Positions 20,329 through 20,959 of a DNA stretch of 20,959 nt are shown here, one piece after another. Position 1 is the first letter of the stretch, and every line of letters begins with the position of its first letter. The notes beneath the pieces are model-generated. The model was not told where the DNA came from, searched no databases, and was given only the letters and a program-made list of their open reading frames with translations. The DNA lies in IMG/VR virus record IMGVR_UViG_3300011113_000126, positions 1-20,959 of that record. One strand, written 5' to 3'. Both the position numbers and the translations under genes were made by a program. The stretch is from a virus.

Positions 20329-20374
20329 CTAAGATGTATGATGCATGATTTTAAAAAATAAAATAAAAAAAATA

Positions 20375-20401
20375 GTGCGACCACTACTAGAGAGATCGCA
20401 C
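20375..20401 (-). terminator. Intrinsic terminator after the 60-aa gene
   Basis: On the minus strand GTGCGA and TCGCAC (6-bp GC-rich stem, 15-nt loop) are followed by TATTTTTTTTATTTTATTTT. It ends the unit of tiny genes 20935-20412. Confidence 0.8.
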
Positions 20402-20411
20402 CTAGGGGCAT

Positions 20412-20594
20412 TTACCTAACGGGAGCAGTGCCCTGTAAATATCCGTCAATGCCTAATAAATCACAAGTAATTTTTACTCTCTGATTTTTCTTTAGAGATT
20501 TTTTATACAAATCTATAAAGTAATAAACATTTTCTTTAGTAGGCAAATCCATTGTTGATGTGTTGCCTGACATACTAGTTATTGTTAGTTTCAT
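20412..20594 (-). CDS. 60-aa protein of unknown function
   Basis: This small basic protein encodes MKLTITSMSGNTSTMDLPTK, NVYYFIDLYKKSLKKNQRVK and ITCDLLGIDGYLQGTAPVR. It has beta and helical parts and no clear motif. The ribosome site is GAGGTAG. It overlaps the previous 42-aa gene by 20 bp in another frame, which is unusual but consistent with crowded phage early genes. A terminator follows directly. Unknown function. Confidence 0.65.
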   Translation of the reverse strand: MKLTITSMSGNTSTMDLPTKENVYYFIDLYKKSLKKNQRVKITCDLLGIDGYLQGTAPVR

Positions 20595-20703
20595 TTTTAT
20601 CTACCTCGCTTTTTTCGTAATGTGTTCTGTCATAGTTAGCAAGTGTCCCACCATTGGCTAGGTGGGCTATCCTGCGTAATTGTTCATCTGAGTAGGTAGC
20701 CAC
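20575..20703 (-). CDS. 42-aa protein of unknown function, GTG start
   Basis: This short frame encodes ATYSDEQLRRIAHLANGGTL, then ANYDRTHYEKSEVDKNETNNN, after a GTG that shares its G with the upstream stop codon (TAGTG). A helical N-terminus is followed by a charged, probably disordered end. Phages of actinobacteria have similar small 'TYSDExLRR' proteins by memory. Its last 20 bases overlap the 60-aa gene. There is no independent ribosome site, so it depends on coupling. Confidence 0.5.
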   Translation of the reverse strand: MATYSDEQLRRIAHLANGGTLANYDRTHYEKSEVDKNETNNN

Positions 20704-20813
20704 TATGCTACACACTCGCAAGGCTCAACGCCGTAATCATCGTTATCTCCGTAGAAAATAACGCCGTGCCCGTAGCACTCATCGCAATTTATTCTTTCTA
20801 ATGCGTTTATCAT
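20703..20813 (-). CDS. 36-aa zinc-knuckle-like protein
   Basis: This short frame encodes MINALERINCDECYGHGVIF, then YGDNDDYGVEPCECVA. The CDEC-GHG and CEC pairs resemble a DnaJ-type zinc knuckle, as in many small phage Cys proteins. The start has AAAGGA upstream. It is separated from the 33-aa frame by 20 bp and overlaps the 42-aa gene by one base. Function unknown. Confidence 0.65.
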   Translation of the reverse strand: MINALERINCDECYGHGVIFYGDNDDYGVEPCECVA

Positions 20814-20833
20814 TTTTAGTTATCCTTTCTTTC

Positions 20834-20935
20834 TTAAAGTGTAGCAGGGGCTACTGACATAGCCTCTACTGTAAATCCGTAAGCCACTAGGCTATCCATA
20901 AGGTCATTTATCTGACGCTCATTTATCATCAACAT
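20834..20935 (-). CDS. 33-aa protein, possibly 5'-truncated by the window edge
   Basis: The frame encodes MLMINERQINDLMDSLVAYG, then FTVEAMSVAPATL. It is open without a stop to the window edge, so a longer protein starting outside is possible. ATG codons at 20935 and 20929 are available, neither with a clear ribosome site. It stops 20 bp before the zinc-knuckle gene. No family recognised. Confidence 0.45.
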   Translation of the reverse strand: MLMINERQINDLMDSLVAYGFTVEAMSVAPATL

Positions 20936-20959
20936 ATTTGATGTTGTTAGAATAGTATC

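Overview
The window is a piece of an AT-rich tailed bacteriophage genome (Caudoviricetes). It holds a dense array of virion tail-fibre and appendage genes, a B12-dependent ribonucleotide reductase, an exported lysozyme-like enzyme, an HNH endonuclease, a holin candidate and a set of tiny genes at the right end. No bacterial housekeeping genes, tRNAs or rRNAs are visible. Shine-Dalgarno sites (AAGGAG) lie beside several starts that look leaderless. Together with the cobalamin-dependent reductase this would suit an actinobacterial host, perhaps a low-GC freshwater lineage. The host is an inference and is not proven here.

Layout, right to left, because most genes are on the minus strand. Positions 20935-19828 hold a compact series of tiny genes (33, 36, 42, 60, 78, 40 and 31 aa), with a terminator after the 60-aa gene. 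Two are Cys-rich and two are single-span membrane peptides. Next come a plus-strand zinc-ribbon gene (19587-19787), a divergent holin-like gene (19430-19203) and a plus-strand gene (18453-19202) paralogous to one at 11310-10600. From 18222 to 8851 runs a long minus-strand block of tail-appendage genes. It contains baseplate-upper-protein-like N-domains, collagen-like and glycine-rich fibres, an FN3 domain, three tandem beta-rich paralogues and three mosaic fibre paralogues. The block ends at a strong bidirectional terminator (8810-8841). A lysozyme-like gene (8238-8795) points the other way with its own near-consensus promoter. Left of it are a freestanding HNH gene (8131-7661), a second appendage block (7650-2236) and nrdJ (2069-39). 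Another gene begins at position 11 and leaves the window.

Expression layout is the most unusual feature. An extended -10 box (TG-N-TATAAT or close variants) recurs in minus-strand intergenic gaps, often within about 1-18 nt of the upstream stop codon. It divides the region into short transcription units: 18222-16804, 16772-14092, 14062-11349, 11310-10600, 10541-9954, 9920-8851, 8131-7661, 7650-6537, 6507-4052, 4011-2236, 2069-39 and 11-onward. In six cases the box ends only 6-9 nt before the ATG with no Shine-Dalgarno site, which predicts leaderless mRNAs. In two others (nrdJ and the lysozyme) the transcript would begin directly with a perfect hairpin.

The appendage genes probably supply adhesion and host range, the lysozyme and holin candidate lysis or peptidoglycan passage, and NrdJ deoxynucleotides for phage DNA synthesis. 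All functions are read from sequence and family knowledge; no search was run.
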